A stretch of 24,226 nucleotides of DNA from Lentimicrobiaceae bacterium (GTDB lineage Bacteria; Bacteroidota; Bacteroidia; Bacteroidales; WCHB1-69): contig WRNX01000008.1 of assembly GCA_009776395.1 (NCBI GenBank), forward strand, positions 1-24,226. The letters run 5' to 3'. Below, piece after piece: positions 6,801 through 14,664 of the stretch (within the stretch, counting starts at the first letter, position 1; the number at the start of each line of letters is the position of its first letter). The position numbers and the translations under genes are program-made. The notes under the pieces were generated by a model. The model did no database searches, had not been told where the DNA came from, and saw nothing but the letters and a program-made list of their open reading frames with translations.

Positions 6801-9800
6801 GAAACAGAAATACAGACTTTTACCGGTTTCTATGATCTAAACCACGTGTATGCCACTTCAGGCGATTATACCGTGACCATCAGGGGCGCTACGGAAAATT
6901 TCAAATTTACTTATTTTTATTGCTTATCAGAACAGATAACCACTTTAGACATAAGCACCTGTACAGGATTGACAACATTATATTGTGCCAATAATCAGTT
7001 AAGCAGTATAGAAGGAATTGCCAATACATCATTAACCTATATCTCCTGTTCCAATAATCGTCTTCCCCTGTCTTATTTATATGACGCTTCTCAAAAGGTT
7101 AGCAATCAAAGCAGTAAAAGTTTGGGAACACAAACTTTATGGGCGCAATTTATTTCCATCGGAGGTTTTGTTGATTTTTCGGATCAGGCGGAATTTGGCG
7201 GAATACCTACGGTTTTTGAGGTTGCTAAAAATGGAACACCCGCCACTGCAAGCGATTATACCATAAATAACGGAGTGATAACCTTTAACAGTTCCGGCTA
7301 TTATGTGGTAACAATGACCAACGATGCCATCGTTTCATCTACAAATAATCCGGCAAAAGTGGTAGCAAGTTTTGCTGTGAAAGAAGGCAACTGTTTTTTA
7401 TCCAATCTTGCCGTATCATCGGGTATTTTAACGCCTGCATTTAGTATGATAGAAATGAACTACGCTGTTAATGTAGGAAATAATATTGAAGAGATGACCA
7501 TCACGGCAACGCCATTCGACCCGGATGCAACGGTGGTGGGCGATGGGCTAAAGTCCATCGTTGTGGGCGATAACACATTTATCATCACCGTAACTGCACA
7601 AGATGGCGTAACCGAAATGAATTATACAATTACCGTGAACCGCTCTGAAACACAAAGAATTGTATTTCAATGGACCGGAGGTAATAATAAAAATTTTGAT
7701 TTTGAAGTTCCTACCGGAGAACAATTTACAGTGGATTGGGGAGATGGTTCTGCACTACAAACAGCCACAGGATCATATCAGGGAACTTATATGCCTGATA
7801 TGAGTATGTGGATGGGGCAAGCGATTAATCCTTCTCATACCTATCCTTCCACTACCGCTACTTATACCGTAACTCTTACAGGAGTTACTCCGGCATGCGT
7901 GTTTACAGGACTGTACGTAGCAGGAAAACAACTTAATACTATTGACCTGAGTGGCGCTACCTCTTTAAAATATTTAATGTGTGGAAACAATTCGTTAACA
8001 GTATTAGATGTGAGTGCACATCCTGAATTAATATTGATTGTCTGTAACTCTAACCAGATAAGCGTTTTGGATCTAAGCGCAAAACCCAATTTGGAAATAT
8101 TAGATGGTAGAAGTAATCGTATAATCACCGTAGATGCAAGTGATAACACCGCGTTAAAAAGATTATCTTTAGAATCAGGAAGAACCGAAAACTTAATTAT
8201 TGGCAACAAACCACAATTAACCTATTTAAATTGCAGAATGAATAACGTGCAAGGATTTTTAGATTTGAGTAATTGTCCGGTATTATCGCAATTAGACTGT
8301 CGGGCGAATCTGATTACCGGCTTAAACGTAAGTGGTTGTCCGTTAACATGGTTATATGCTGAAGATAATCGGTTAAGCGCTTTAGATGTGAGTGAACAGA
8401 CGTTGCTTACCATATTACATTGTGGTGACGGCGGATATCCTCAGCCTAATAACCATATAAGCAGTTTAGACATCAGTAATAATGTGGCATTAACGCAATT
8501 ACAGTGTGGGGGTAATCAATTAAGCAGTTTAGACATTAGTAACAATGTGGCATTAACGCAATTAACTTGCTATAATAACCAATTAAGCAGTTTAGACATC
8601 AGTAACAATGTGGCATTAACACAAGTGCAATGTTACGGCAATCACCTTACCATGTCAAATCTCTATACTATTTTCCAAAAAACTAACAGTACATCCTTAG
8701 GACCTCAAACCCTACCCTTACAAACCGTGAATGCCGGCAAAGCGATAGATTTTTCGGATCAGGCAGAATTTGGCGGCATAAGCACTGTTTTTGAAGTTAC
8801 GCAAAATGGAGAACCTGCTTCTTCAAACGATTATACTATCAGCAACGGAATCATCAAGTTTTTTACTCCCGAAAATTATGTAGTAACCATGACCAATGAT
8901 GTTTTCCCAAGTAGTTATTATCAGGCTCAAGTAATAGCCGAGTTTGAGGTGGAAGCAGCATTACAGGAGATAAGTTTTACATGGAACACAGATAACAGTG
9001 AAAAAGAGATTACGATTAAAGCCACTTTTGGCGAAGAATTTACCGTTGATTGGGGCGATGACGCCGGCATTCAATCATATAACAGCATCAATAATTATCA
9101 AACGCTAACGCATACTTATTCAAATGCTGGCGTGTACACAGTAACAATTGCCGGCGTTACTCCCAATTGTTTAATTACCTTTTTTAAGGCTCAAGCGCAA
9201 GAACTAACCGATTTAGACGTAAGTTCTTGCCCCTCTTTAACGAGTTTATTTTGTAGCGAAAATGAACTCACCACTTTAGATGTGAGTGCTAACACGGCAT
9301 TAGAGGCAGTAAATTGTGACGGTAATCACCTGTTACTATCCAACTTATACACTATTTCCAAATTAATTAGCGAACCAAATAATAAGTATTTAGGTACACA
9401 ACATTTATTACCGCAATCTATATGGATATATGAGGGGGTTATTGCCACTTTTGATTATTCCGACCAGCACGAATTTGAAGGCATTCCTACTGTTTTTGAA
9501 GTTACAAGAAACGGTAATCCTGCTGCTGCCGGCGATTATACCGAAGAAAATGGAATTTTCACGATTCACATACCTGGTATATACTTAATAAACATGAGTA
9601 ATGCCGCCATCATTGCAAATTATTATATGCCTACTTTGGCGGTTGCTCATATTGATGTAATAAATCCATGGCTATCAGAACTTTCCGTATCAACCGGAAC
9701 ATTAACCCCTGAATTTAACAGCACTATTTACTATTATACGGTAGATGTGGATTATTCCGTAACAGAGATTACCATTTCGGCTACCCCATTTCAATGGGAT

Positions 9801-10985
9801 GCCATAGTAACAGGAATTGGTACTCATTCGCTTTCAGTAGGAACAAATATTTTTACAGTAACAGTAGTGGCCGCCGGAGCAACTACAGACTATCAAATAA
9901 CTGTAAATAGAGCAGCAGCAAGCACAGATGCTACCTTAATAAACCTCACCATTTCAGACGGAACACTAACCCCCATATTTAACAGTAACACCTATAATTA
10001 TACCGTTGATGTTGAATATTCTGTAGTAGAAATTACTATTACGGGAACAGCAACTGATCCCAATGCAACGGTGGTGGGCAATGGGCTGAAGCCCATTGAT
10101 GTAGGTGAAAATACATTTTCTATTACCGTAACGGCGCAAGATGGCGTTACTACCTTGAATTATACGGTAACCGTAAACCGCGCTTACAACGATGATGCCA
10201 CCTTAATGAGCCTCACCGTATTGCCCGGCACACTAACCCCCATATTTAACAGTAATACTTACAATTATACCGTTGAGGTGGAATATTCTGTAACAGAAAT
10301 TACCATTACGGGAACAGCAACCGATCCCAATGCAACGGTCGTGGGCAATGGGCTGAAACCCATTGATGTGGGCGAAAATACATTTACTATCACTGTAACT
10401 GCACAGGATGGAGTTACTACCTTGAATTATACCGTAACCGTAAATCGCGCTTACAACGATGATGCCACCTTGATGAGCCTCACTGTTTCAGACGGAACAC
10501 TAACCCCTGTATTTAACAGTAATACTTATAATTATACCGTTGATGTGGAATATTCCGTAACGGAGATTACCATTACGGGAACAGCAACCGATCCCAATGC
10601 AACGGTGGTGGGCAATGGGCTGAAACCTCTTGATGTGGGAGAAAATACATTTACTATTACCGTAACGGCGCAAGATGGCGTTACTACTTTGAATTATACG
10701 GTGACCGTGAACCGCGCTGATAATATAGGTATTACAGAAATAGTAGTGGGAAAAATTAAGATTTATCCTAACCCAACGACGGGAGAATTGAGAATTGAGA
10801 ATGGAGAATGGAGAATGGAGAATGTGGAAATTTTTGATATTTACGGAAAAAAAGTATTTGAGGAGAAAGGAGAAAGAAACAAGGAACAAGGAGATGGAAA
10901 AATAGTAATAAATATTGGGGATTTGCCGGCGGGAGTTTACTTTCTGCGATTGAAAAATGAGGTAGTAAAAATTGTGAAACTATAA
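3804..10985 (+). CDS. Giant modular T9SS-secreted surface protein (FISUMP, Ig-like, PKD-like, LRR, cadherin-like)
   Basis: A 2393-residue secreted protein. Approximate order: signal peptide 1-20; FISUMP 78-257, 359-542 and 642-867, each followed by an Ig-like module (to ~354, ~635 and ~961); PKD-like 968-1038 (FTVDWGDE, HVYATSGDYTVTI); LRR 1045-1092; Ig-like 1113-1194 (FSDQAEFGGIPTVFEV); cadherin-like 1196-1281; PKD-like 1287-1371; LRR 1376-1616; Ig-like 1633-1719; PKD-like 1721-1796; LRR 1799-1843; Ig-like 1870-1951; four cadherin-like modules 1954-2308; T9SS sorting domain 2319-2393 (YPNPTTGEL, IYGKKVF, LPAGVYFLRL). The LRRs are the 21-residue Cys-containing Bacteroidota type (LDISNNVALTQLxCxxNQL). 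No catalytic motif is visible; an adhesin or scaffold role is inferred. It meets the next gene tail to tail, 39 bp apart. Near-identical internal repeats make length variation and assembly collapse likely. Confidence 0.9.
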   Translation: MKKLTLFLTCCLLAVMGFAQNEISLYVETKTNGTIQIPFTNETMTIANHEIKVETATQQYTYPYDEVESFYFREPEDEGVLINGVVWATRNVDIPGTFATNPESTGMLYQWGSNVGWSNTDPLTASDGINTWRNLSESGDVWLPEKDPCPTGWRVPTQDEFNNLIASDNDWGEIEGINGRFFGSDEKKVFIPVPAYERYYLDGQLSNSNDIAQYWSCTPNTANGDAFVLYFMYPWPWINANNPSIRAYGFPIRCVKSIEEETYIPVEEIIDVPTTATAGTPLLLTATVVPEDATHQDIVWSIEDAGTTGATIDNENILNTTAAGTVTLRATITDGTEEGIDYTQDFDILVTTGGAEPNEEGVLINGIVWATRNLDMPGTFATNPEDAGMFYQWGSKIGWSSTEPLTATDGINTWRDLSESGDVWLPENDPCPTGWRVPTSAEFITLKQTDYATTEWITINGIDGRLIPDIATNNTIFFPAVGFRDNNSGIIYSANTFAEYWSNSPYSENTQAYYFLSFIYNFDVSNHFRACGFSIRCVKSIEEETYIPVEDIIDVPATATAGTPLLLTATVVPEDATHQDIVWSIEDAGTTGATIDNENILNTTAAGTVTLRATITDGTEEGVDYTQDFDILVTTGGAEPNDEGVLINGVVWATRNLDVGGVFCTNPEDYGALFQWGRRADGHESRTSPCWPTEPECGSAAIGVVSILDANGQVPCPDAPCGYFIRNSSSPNDWRTPQDGTLWNSGTATSPIKTVNDPCPTGWRVPTSNELESLIQADYVTSEWSTENETNGFNFIDVATGNSIFLPASGNRNQGFSSIGSIGSNGYYCSSITEGIYTRFFAFNSTSLYMSLQVRALGFSVRCVKSIEEETYIPVEDIIDVPATATVGTPLTLTATVLPEDATHQDIVWSIEDAGTTGATIENENILNTTAAGTVTLRATITDGTEEGVDYTQDFDILVTTPDPNEKIVFTWTAGAGTKFLSVNYNNTIANQFTVDWGDETEIQTFTGFYDLNHVYATSGDYTVTIRGATENFKFTYFYCLSEQITTLDISTCTGLTTLYCANNQLSSIEGIANTSLTYISCSNNRLPLSYLYDASQKVSNQSSKSLGTQTLWAQFISIGGFVDFSDQAEFGGIPTVFEVAKNGTPATASDYTINNGVITFNSSGYYVVTMTNDAIVSSTNNPAKVVASFAVKEGNCFLSNLAVSSGILTPAFSMIEMNYAVNVGNNIEEMTITATPFDPDATVVGDGLKSIVVGDNTFIITVTAQDGVTEMNYTITVNRSETQRIVFQWTGGNNKNFDFEVPTGEQFTVDWGDGSALQTATGSYQGTYMPDMSMWMGQAINPSHTYPSTTATYTVTLTGVTPACVFTGLYVAGKQLNTIDLSGATSLKYLMCGNNSLTVLDVSAHPELILIVCNSNQISVLDLSAKPNLEILDGRSNRIITVDASDNTALKRLSLESGRTENLIIGNKPQLTYLNCRMNNVQGFLDLSNCPVLSQLDCRANLITGLNVSGCPLTWLYAEDNRLSALDVSEQTLLTILHCGDGGYPQPNNHISSLDISNNVALTQLQCGGNQLSSLDISNNVALTQLTCYNNQLSSLDISNNVALTQVQCYGNHLTMSNLYTIFQKTNSTSLGPQTLPLQTVNAGKAIDFSDQAEFGGISTVFEVTQNGEPASSNDYTISNGIIKFFTPENYVVTMTNDVFPSSYYQAQVIAEFEVEAALQEISFTWNTDNSEKEITIKATFGEEFTVDWGDDAGIQSYNSINNYQTLTHTYSNAGVYTVTIAGVTPNCLITFFKAQAQELTDLDVSSCPSLTSLFCSENELTTLDVSANTALEAVNCDGNHLLLSNLYTISKLISEPNNKYLGTQHLLPQSIWIYEGVIATFDYSDQHEFEGIPTVFEVTRNGNPAAAGDYTEENGIFTIHIPGIYLINMSNAAIIANYYMPTLAVAHIDVINPWLSELSVSTGTLTPEFNSTIYYYTVDVDYSVTEITISATPFQWDAIVTGIGTHSLSVGTNIFTVTVVAAGATTDYQITVNRAAASTDATLINLTISDGTLTPIFNSNTYNYTVDVEYSVVEITITGTATDPNATVVGNGLKPIDVGENTFSITVTAQDGVTTLNYTVTVNRAYNDDATLMSLTVLPGTLTPIFNSNTYNYTVEVEYSVTEITITGTATDPNATVVGNGLKPIDVGENTFTITVTAQDGVTTLNYTVTVNRAYNDDATLMSLTVSDGTLTPVFNSNTYNYTVDVEYSVTEITITGTATDPNATVVGNGLKPLDVGENTFTITVTAQDGVTTLNYTVTVNRADNIGITEIVVGKIKIYPNPTTGELRIENGEWRMENVEIFDIYGKKVFEEKGERNKEQGDGKIVINIGDLPAGVYFLRLKNEVVKIVKL
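4566..6686 (+). repeat. Three near-identical 294-bp Ig-like modules alternating with FISUMP modules
   Basis: Units at 4566-4859, 5415-5708 and 6393-6686 are each exactly 294 bp (98 codons). All start at GTGAAATCAAT and end at TTGGTAACCACC, with few differences, many of them silent. The FISUMP modules between them are much more diverged, above all toward their C-terminal ends, so the linkers have been homogenised while the FISUMP faces differ. Confidence 0.85.
8460..8648 (+). repeat. Three tandem 63-bp leucine-rich repeat units
   Basis: Three consecutive 63-bp units (8460-8522, 8523-8585, 8586-8648), each coding for 21 residues with the core SSLDISNNVALTQLxCxxNQ. They differ at only a few bases outside the variable xCxx part, which points to recent tandem duplication inside the LRR block. 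Confidence 0.88.
9925..10725 (+). repeat. Tandem cadherin-like modules with near-identical DNA
   Basis: Three ~265-bp modules (~9925-10182, 10192-10452, 10462-10725) each encode DATLxxLTxxxGTLTPxFNSNTYNYTV and end TTLNYTVTVNRA, with very similar DNA. A fourth, more diverged module precedes them at ~9665-9912. The fragment at 1-140 belongs to the same module type. Confidence 0.85.
10783..10824 (+). repeat. Six in-frame heptamers in the sorting domain of the giant gene
   Basis: Two GAGAATT and four GAGAATG units, 42 bp, encode ELRIENGEWRMEN. Position in the domain and unit number equal those at 200-241. Downstream in the same domain, CAAGGAACAAGGAG (around 10878-10891) adds GAACAAG-type heptamers. 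Confidence 0.85.
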
Positions 10986-10987
10986 TT

Positions 10988-11015
10988 GAGAATGGAGAGT
11001 TGAGACAGGAAAATG
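10988..11015 (+). repeat. Degenerate heptamers after the stop codon
   Basis: GAGAATG, GAGAGTT, GAGACAG and GAAAATG follow the stop codon at once, as in cassette A after the first gene. No ATTAATG block is present here. Confidence 0.7.
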
Positions 11016-11024
11016 GAGTTTATT

Positions 11025-14000
11025 TTAAAAAAACGCTTTCAACTGCATCAACCCTGTGTGCACCACTGAAACCCCTTCGGATGCGCGCCCCTCGTAACGC
11101 AAATCTAACTGAAGAAACTCCGTGATATTGGTTTGAAATCCAACATTCCATAAAATGTTATGGCCGTTTTGCAACCCCTCCAACATTTCGTAACTTACCG
11201 CCGACTGGGCATGGTTGTAATCATTATCCGGCTTAAAATCAATATATTTGTACTGAATTTTCGTCGTAAGGTTTCCCCGATTGGCAATGCGAAAACTGAA
11301 CTCCGCGGCGGCATCATGCGCCTTCATCTTCTCTATTCCCAAAATGTTGTTTTTAACTTGATAAGTATATAAAATACCCCAAAAAATGTTTGTTCCATGC
11401 TGCAACCGAATAGAATTGGCAATATCGTGATGGATAATTTGATAATCTCTTGAAGAAAAAAATGCGGAAAAATTTCTTTTGTCGCTATAAGAATAATCTA
11501 TTTTTAAAGTAATTGTTTGATGCGGTTTGCCACGAACTGTAAACTGGTTCATATTCAGTTGATTGGTTTCCATCCCGTAGTAAAGCATATTTTTGTTTTG
11601 CGCATAACGATACACATAATCAATGCCCCAATAGGGCGATAACTGATTAAACGAGAAATTATTATTAAAATTTACCTGACTGTTAATCAGTGTGGAATCT
11701 GCCAAATTAAACTGAAAAGGATTAAGCGCTTTGCTTATATTTTTTGATGAATTTTTCTGTCCAATTCGTAAAGTAGCGGCATCGCTAAAACGCGATAAAA
11801 ACTTACGAAATCCTTTTTTGTTACTCCATACATTACCGGGGCGCAGTTGCAACGTTTGCGTAAATTGGTTGTTGTAGGTATTTACGTACTCCTGCGAAGT
11901 AATCCAAACTTTAATATAGTTTGCCTGATCTTGAAAAGAGGTTATTTCAAACTCGTTCAACTCTTCTATCCCATTTTGGTTGTAGTCTATCCATACATGC
12001 GTGCCTTGTCCGTCCGCTACTTTTAAATAGGTAAAAATTTTCTTTTGTTCCAATCCGCTTCCTGCATCATAATAAGTGTTGATAAACAATGCGTTTCTAA
12101 AAAAACGTCCGGTATATTCTACACTACCTACGAAGAAATTTTCGGCAAAAAAGTTTTGGGAAGTATCTCTTTGATGGGAGTTTCTAAATGTAGCGGTTCC
12201 CCGAAAAGTGTTGTTTTTCAATTTACTAATCTCAAACGATGCTTCCGCTTCATACGAGTAATTATCTCTATTAAATTGATTTTGATAAGGTTTATCAGTA
12301 AACAGATTCTTTAATTTCAAATTGTATTTATAATCAATAGAATCGTTGTTTTTGAAGTAAAGATAGATTTCATTATATCGAAAACTATTGGGTAACAACT
12401 CTTTATCCATTACATTTTGAAAACGGTTTAATTCAAACCTCTCGAAAACACCAAGTTCTACTTTTTTAAAAGTTTTTGAAAACAGGTTAAAAGTTCTTAC
12501 ATAGTTGGTGTTTTGCAAAGTATCGTTGGTTAATAAAAACGATGTTTGAGTTGAGAAGAGAAATCCTTTTTTGTGTGTGGTTGAAATGAGTTCATTTCGG
12601 ATAGCCTGTAAATTTTTCAATCGTGAGTAATAGTTTAATTTATAAGAAGTTTCTCCTGTTTCTTCCTGCGTAAAACCTGCCTGTGCGCTGAGCATTATTT
12701 CTGCCTGTTGAGGAGAAAAATCTCCCTGTAAATTGTAATCTTTATAAAACTCTACCTCTCTAAAACTTTCAATGGGATTAAAATTTTGATGTTGATACTC
12801 GCCACTTATTTTTGTAAAAAACCACCAGGGTTTTTCATTGTTTTTTTTCGATTTTAAGGGATTTTTGTGAAAAAAGTTGAGTAAATAACCAAAACTAACA
12901 TTATTTGAATTATTTTTTTTTGCAAATGTATTGTTATTATGATTGGTAAAAGCAAATTCTGTTGAGAAACCGGTATTTTCTTTAATAAACCAGTCTGCGC
13001 CAACAGTTCCCATTTGGGATAAGGTAGGGGCGGTAAGCAGCATTACCGGTTCGTAATCTCCTTGCGGAACATCATTAATGGGCGCTACCCATGTAAAAAC
13101 GCGCCCATTTGCCTGATTTACAGATAATATGTAATTTCCTTTGTTATATCCCATAAAACTAAATCCTACCCGAAATAATTTTTGATTGGGATCGGTACAA
13201 TACTGATAAATGGAATAATTTTCACCCTTTACCACTGTGTCAATTTTTTGATATAGAATCTCATTTGGATAGAAAGAAGATGTGTCCACATTAGGAAAAT
13301 AAGCGTTAGGTTCATTTCCAAATTCCGATAAGAACATCTTCATACTATCAGTAAGTTGCGGTTGGATAGAACGATTTTTCATATCCTGTTCATGAAAAAA
13401 ATTCACACGCAGATTCAATTTTGGCGTTTTTTCACTTTTAAATTCATTATAAGAAAACAGTGAATATCGCGAATAAGCTAAGTCGGAGTATTGAAATTCA
13501 ATATTAAACTCTTTTTCGGAGGTTACTAAAATTCTTGAGGTAAAAGTAATTTCTCCTGTATTGTAATCCATCACGTAGTCGGCATCTAATCCTCTTAAAA
13601 GCAGTTTGTTATCCATGTACACGCGTTCGCTTCCCGAGATAATCATGATATTGGGTTGTCCATCTGTTCCTGTTAATTTATAAGGACCTTGCAATCCATT
13701 AGCTACAGGTAATCGTTGGCGCACATATTTACCTTTTGCGACTCCGCCTCCTGCGCTGTTTTGCAAACGGTAAACAGAATCTTTAAAATAGTTGTTTGCC
13801 ACTCCTTCCATTCCCAAAAGTCTTCTGTTTGCTACTAAAAAATAGCCGTCAGGTTTCTCTATATCAATATCTCCGCCTTTTACCATCCATTGATTTTTAT
13901 AATTCAAATGGATATAAATTTTGTTAAAATCCTGAATTACGCGCGTATTTCCTTCCGGTTGCATGGGCACATTTTTGTCGGTAATATTGGCTTGAATTTC

Positions 14001-14516
14001 TAAATCTTTTGCTAAAAAACCTGAAAGTTGCAGATTCATGGCAGAATTAAGCGCAAAATCCTGATTACTTCCAATAGTTACCCCTCGTGCAATTGAGCCT
14101 GTGGCATAGAGAGGCGTACCATCTTCGCCTGTTAACCAGGAATTTGCAGCCATTGCCGAGACGGGCGGACGATACACCGTTCCTTTTTGAAAAATGAGAT
14201 CTGTTGATTTTCTTTGATGTTTTTGAGAAAAATTGATAGAAAAGGTTTGAAAAGTAAAAAAAACAGTTTTTCCGTACACATTTTCGTTTAGGATGCGTAA
14301 AGTTGAAGTAATCCAATCGAAGCTATAATCTTCTTCTTCAATTCCGGTTAATTGAAAAGAGTGTGGATAACATGAAAGCGAATCCACTTGATAGGTGGAA
14401 GTGTCAATTGTCCATGTACCCGACTTTTGGTTTTGAGCAAAAAGAGTCAGGGGAAAAAGAAAAAGTGAAAAGAGAAATTTCTTGAACAGATTCACCAAAA
14501 AAAAACGACGTAGCAA
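11025..14516 (-). CDS. Large predicted outer-membrane beta-barrel protein of Bacteroidota type
   Basis: Up to 1163 residues. The N-terminus is a hydrophobic signal peptide ending LTLFAQ. The remainder is rich in alternating aromatic/polar beta strands and ends in a phenylalanine (MQLKAFF), as outer-membrane barrels often do. The segment GSIARGVTIGSNQDFALNSA, followed by LQLSGFLAKDLEIQANITD and GSERVYMDNKLLLRGLDADY, recalls a conserved Bacteroidota envelope family that shares motifs with SprA, the T9SS translocon; at ~1160 residues it is about half the size of SprA and is not claimed to be it. The longest frame starts at TTG (14516) and no ATG precedes the signal peptide; GTG at 14495 would give a compact 21-residue signal peptide and may be the real start. 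Transport or assembly function is inferred only from the architecture. Confidence 0.75.
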   Translation of the reverse strand: MLRRFFLVNLFKKFLFSLFLFPLTLFAQNQKSGTWTIDTSTYQVDSLSCYPHSFQLTGIEEEDYSFDWITSTLRILNENVYGKTVFFTFQTFSINFSQKHQRKSTDLIFQKGTVYRPPVSAMAANSWLTGEDGTPLYATGSIARGVTIGSNQDFALNSAMNLQLSGFLAKDLEIQANITDKNVPMQPEGNTRVIQDFNKIYIHLNYKNQWMVKGGDIDIEKPDGYFLVANRRLLGMEGVANNYFKDSVYRLQNSAGGGVAKGKYVRQRLPVANGLQGPYKLTGTDGQPNIMIISGSERVYMDNKLLLRGLDADYVMDYNTGEITFTSRILVTSEKEFNIEFQYSDLAYSRYSLFSYNEFKSEKTPKLNLRVNFFHEQDMKNRSIQPQLTDSMKMFLSEFGNEPNAYFPNVDTSSFYPNEILYQKIDTVVKGENYSIYQYCTDPNQKLFRVGFSFMGYNKGNYILSVNQANGRVFTWVAPINDVPQGDYEPVMLLTAPTLSQMGTVGADWFIKENTGFSTEFAFTNHNNNTFAKKNNSNNVSFGYLLNFFHKNPLKSKKNNEKPWWFFTKISGEYQHQNFNPIESFREVEFYKDYNLQGDFSPQQAEIMLSAQAGFTQEETGETSYKLNYYSRLKNLQAIRNELISTTHKKGFLFSTQTSFLLTNDTLQNTNYVRTFNLFSKTFKKVELGVFERFELNRFQNVMDKELLPNSFRYNEIYLYFKNNDSIDYKYNLKLKNLFTDKPYQNQFNRDNYSYEAEASFEISKLKNNTFRGTATFRNSHQRDTSQNFFAENFFVGSVEYTGRFFRNALFINTYYDAGSGLEQKKIFTYLKVADGQGTHVWIDYNQNGIEELNEFEITSFQDQANYIKVWITSQEYVNTYNNQFTQTLQLRPGNVWSNKKGFRKFLSRFSDAATLRIGQKNSSKNISKALNPFQFNLADSTLINSQVNFNNNFSFNQLSPYWGIDYVYRYAQNKNMLYYGMETNQLNMNQFTVRGKPHQTITLKIDYSYSDKRNFSAFFSSRDYQIIHHDIANSIRLQHGTNIFWGILYTYQVKNNILGIEKMKAHDAAAEFSFRIANRGNLTTKIQYKYIDFKPDNDYNHAQSAVSYEMLEGLQNGHNILWNVGFQTNITEFLQLDLRYEGRASEGVSVVHTGLMQLKAFF

Positions 14517-14664
14517 AAAAAATATTACACAACCAACTATTTAGGCTAAATATACTTAATTAATGGATAGTTTTATAACTAAGCAATTTTAAAAAAAATT
14601 GTCTGTTTTTTGTCATGAGACCAATATCGAAAATTTATAGATATTTGCCGAAAAGTTTATCTTT

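Noticed and set aside
10500..10889. Minus-strand open frame opposite the sorting domain (likewise 46-306)
   Set aside because: Its two copies exist only because the sense sorting domain is duplicated; the product is an antisense reading of heptamer-rich DNA.
14600..14664. Promoter box before the phosphohexomutase gene
   Set aside because: TATAGATATTTG and TATCTTTA are near TAnnTTTG but neither has correct spacing inside the box or a suitable distance from the ATG.
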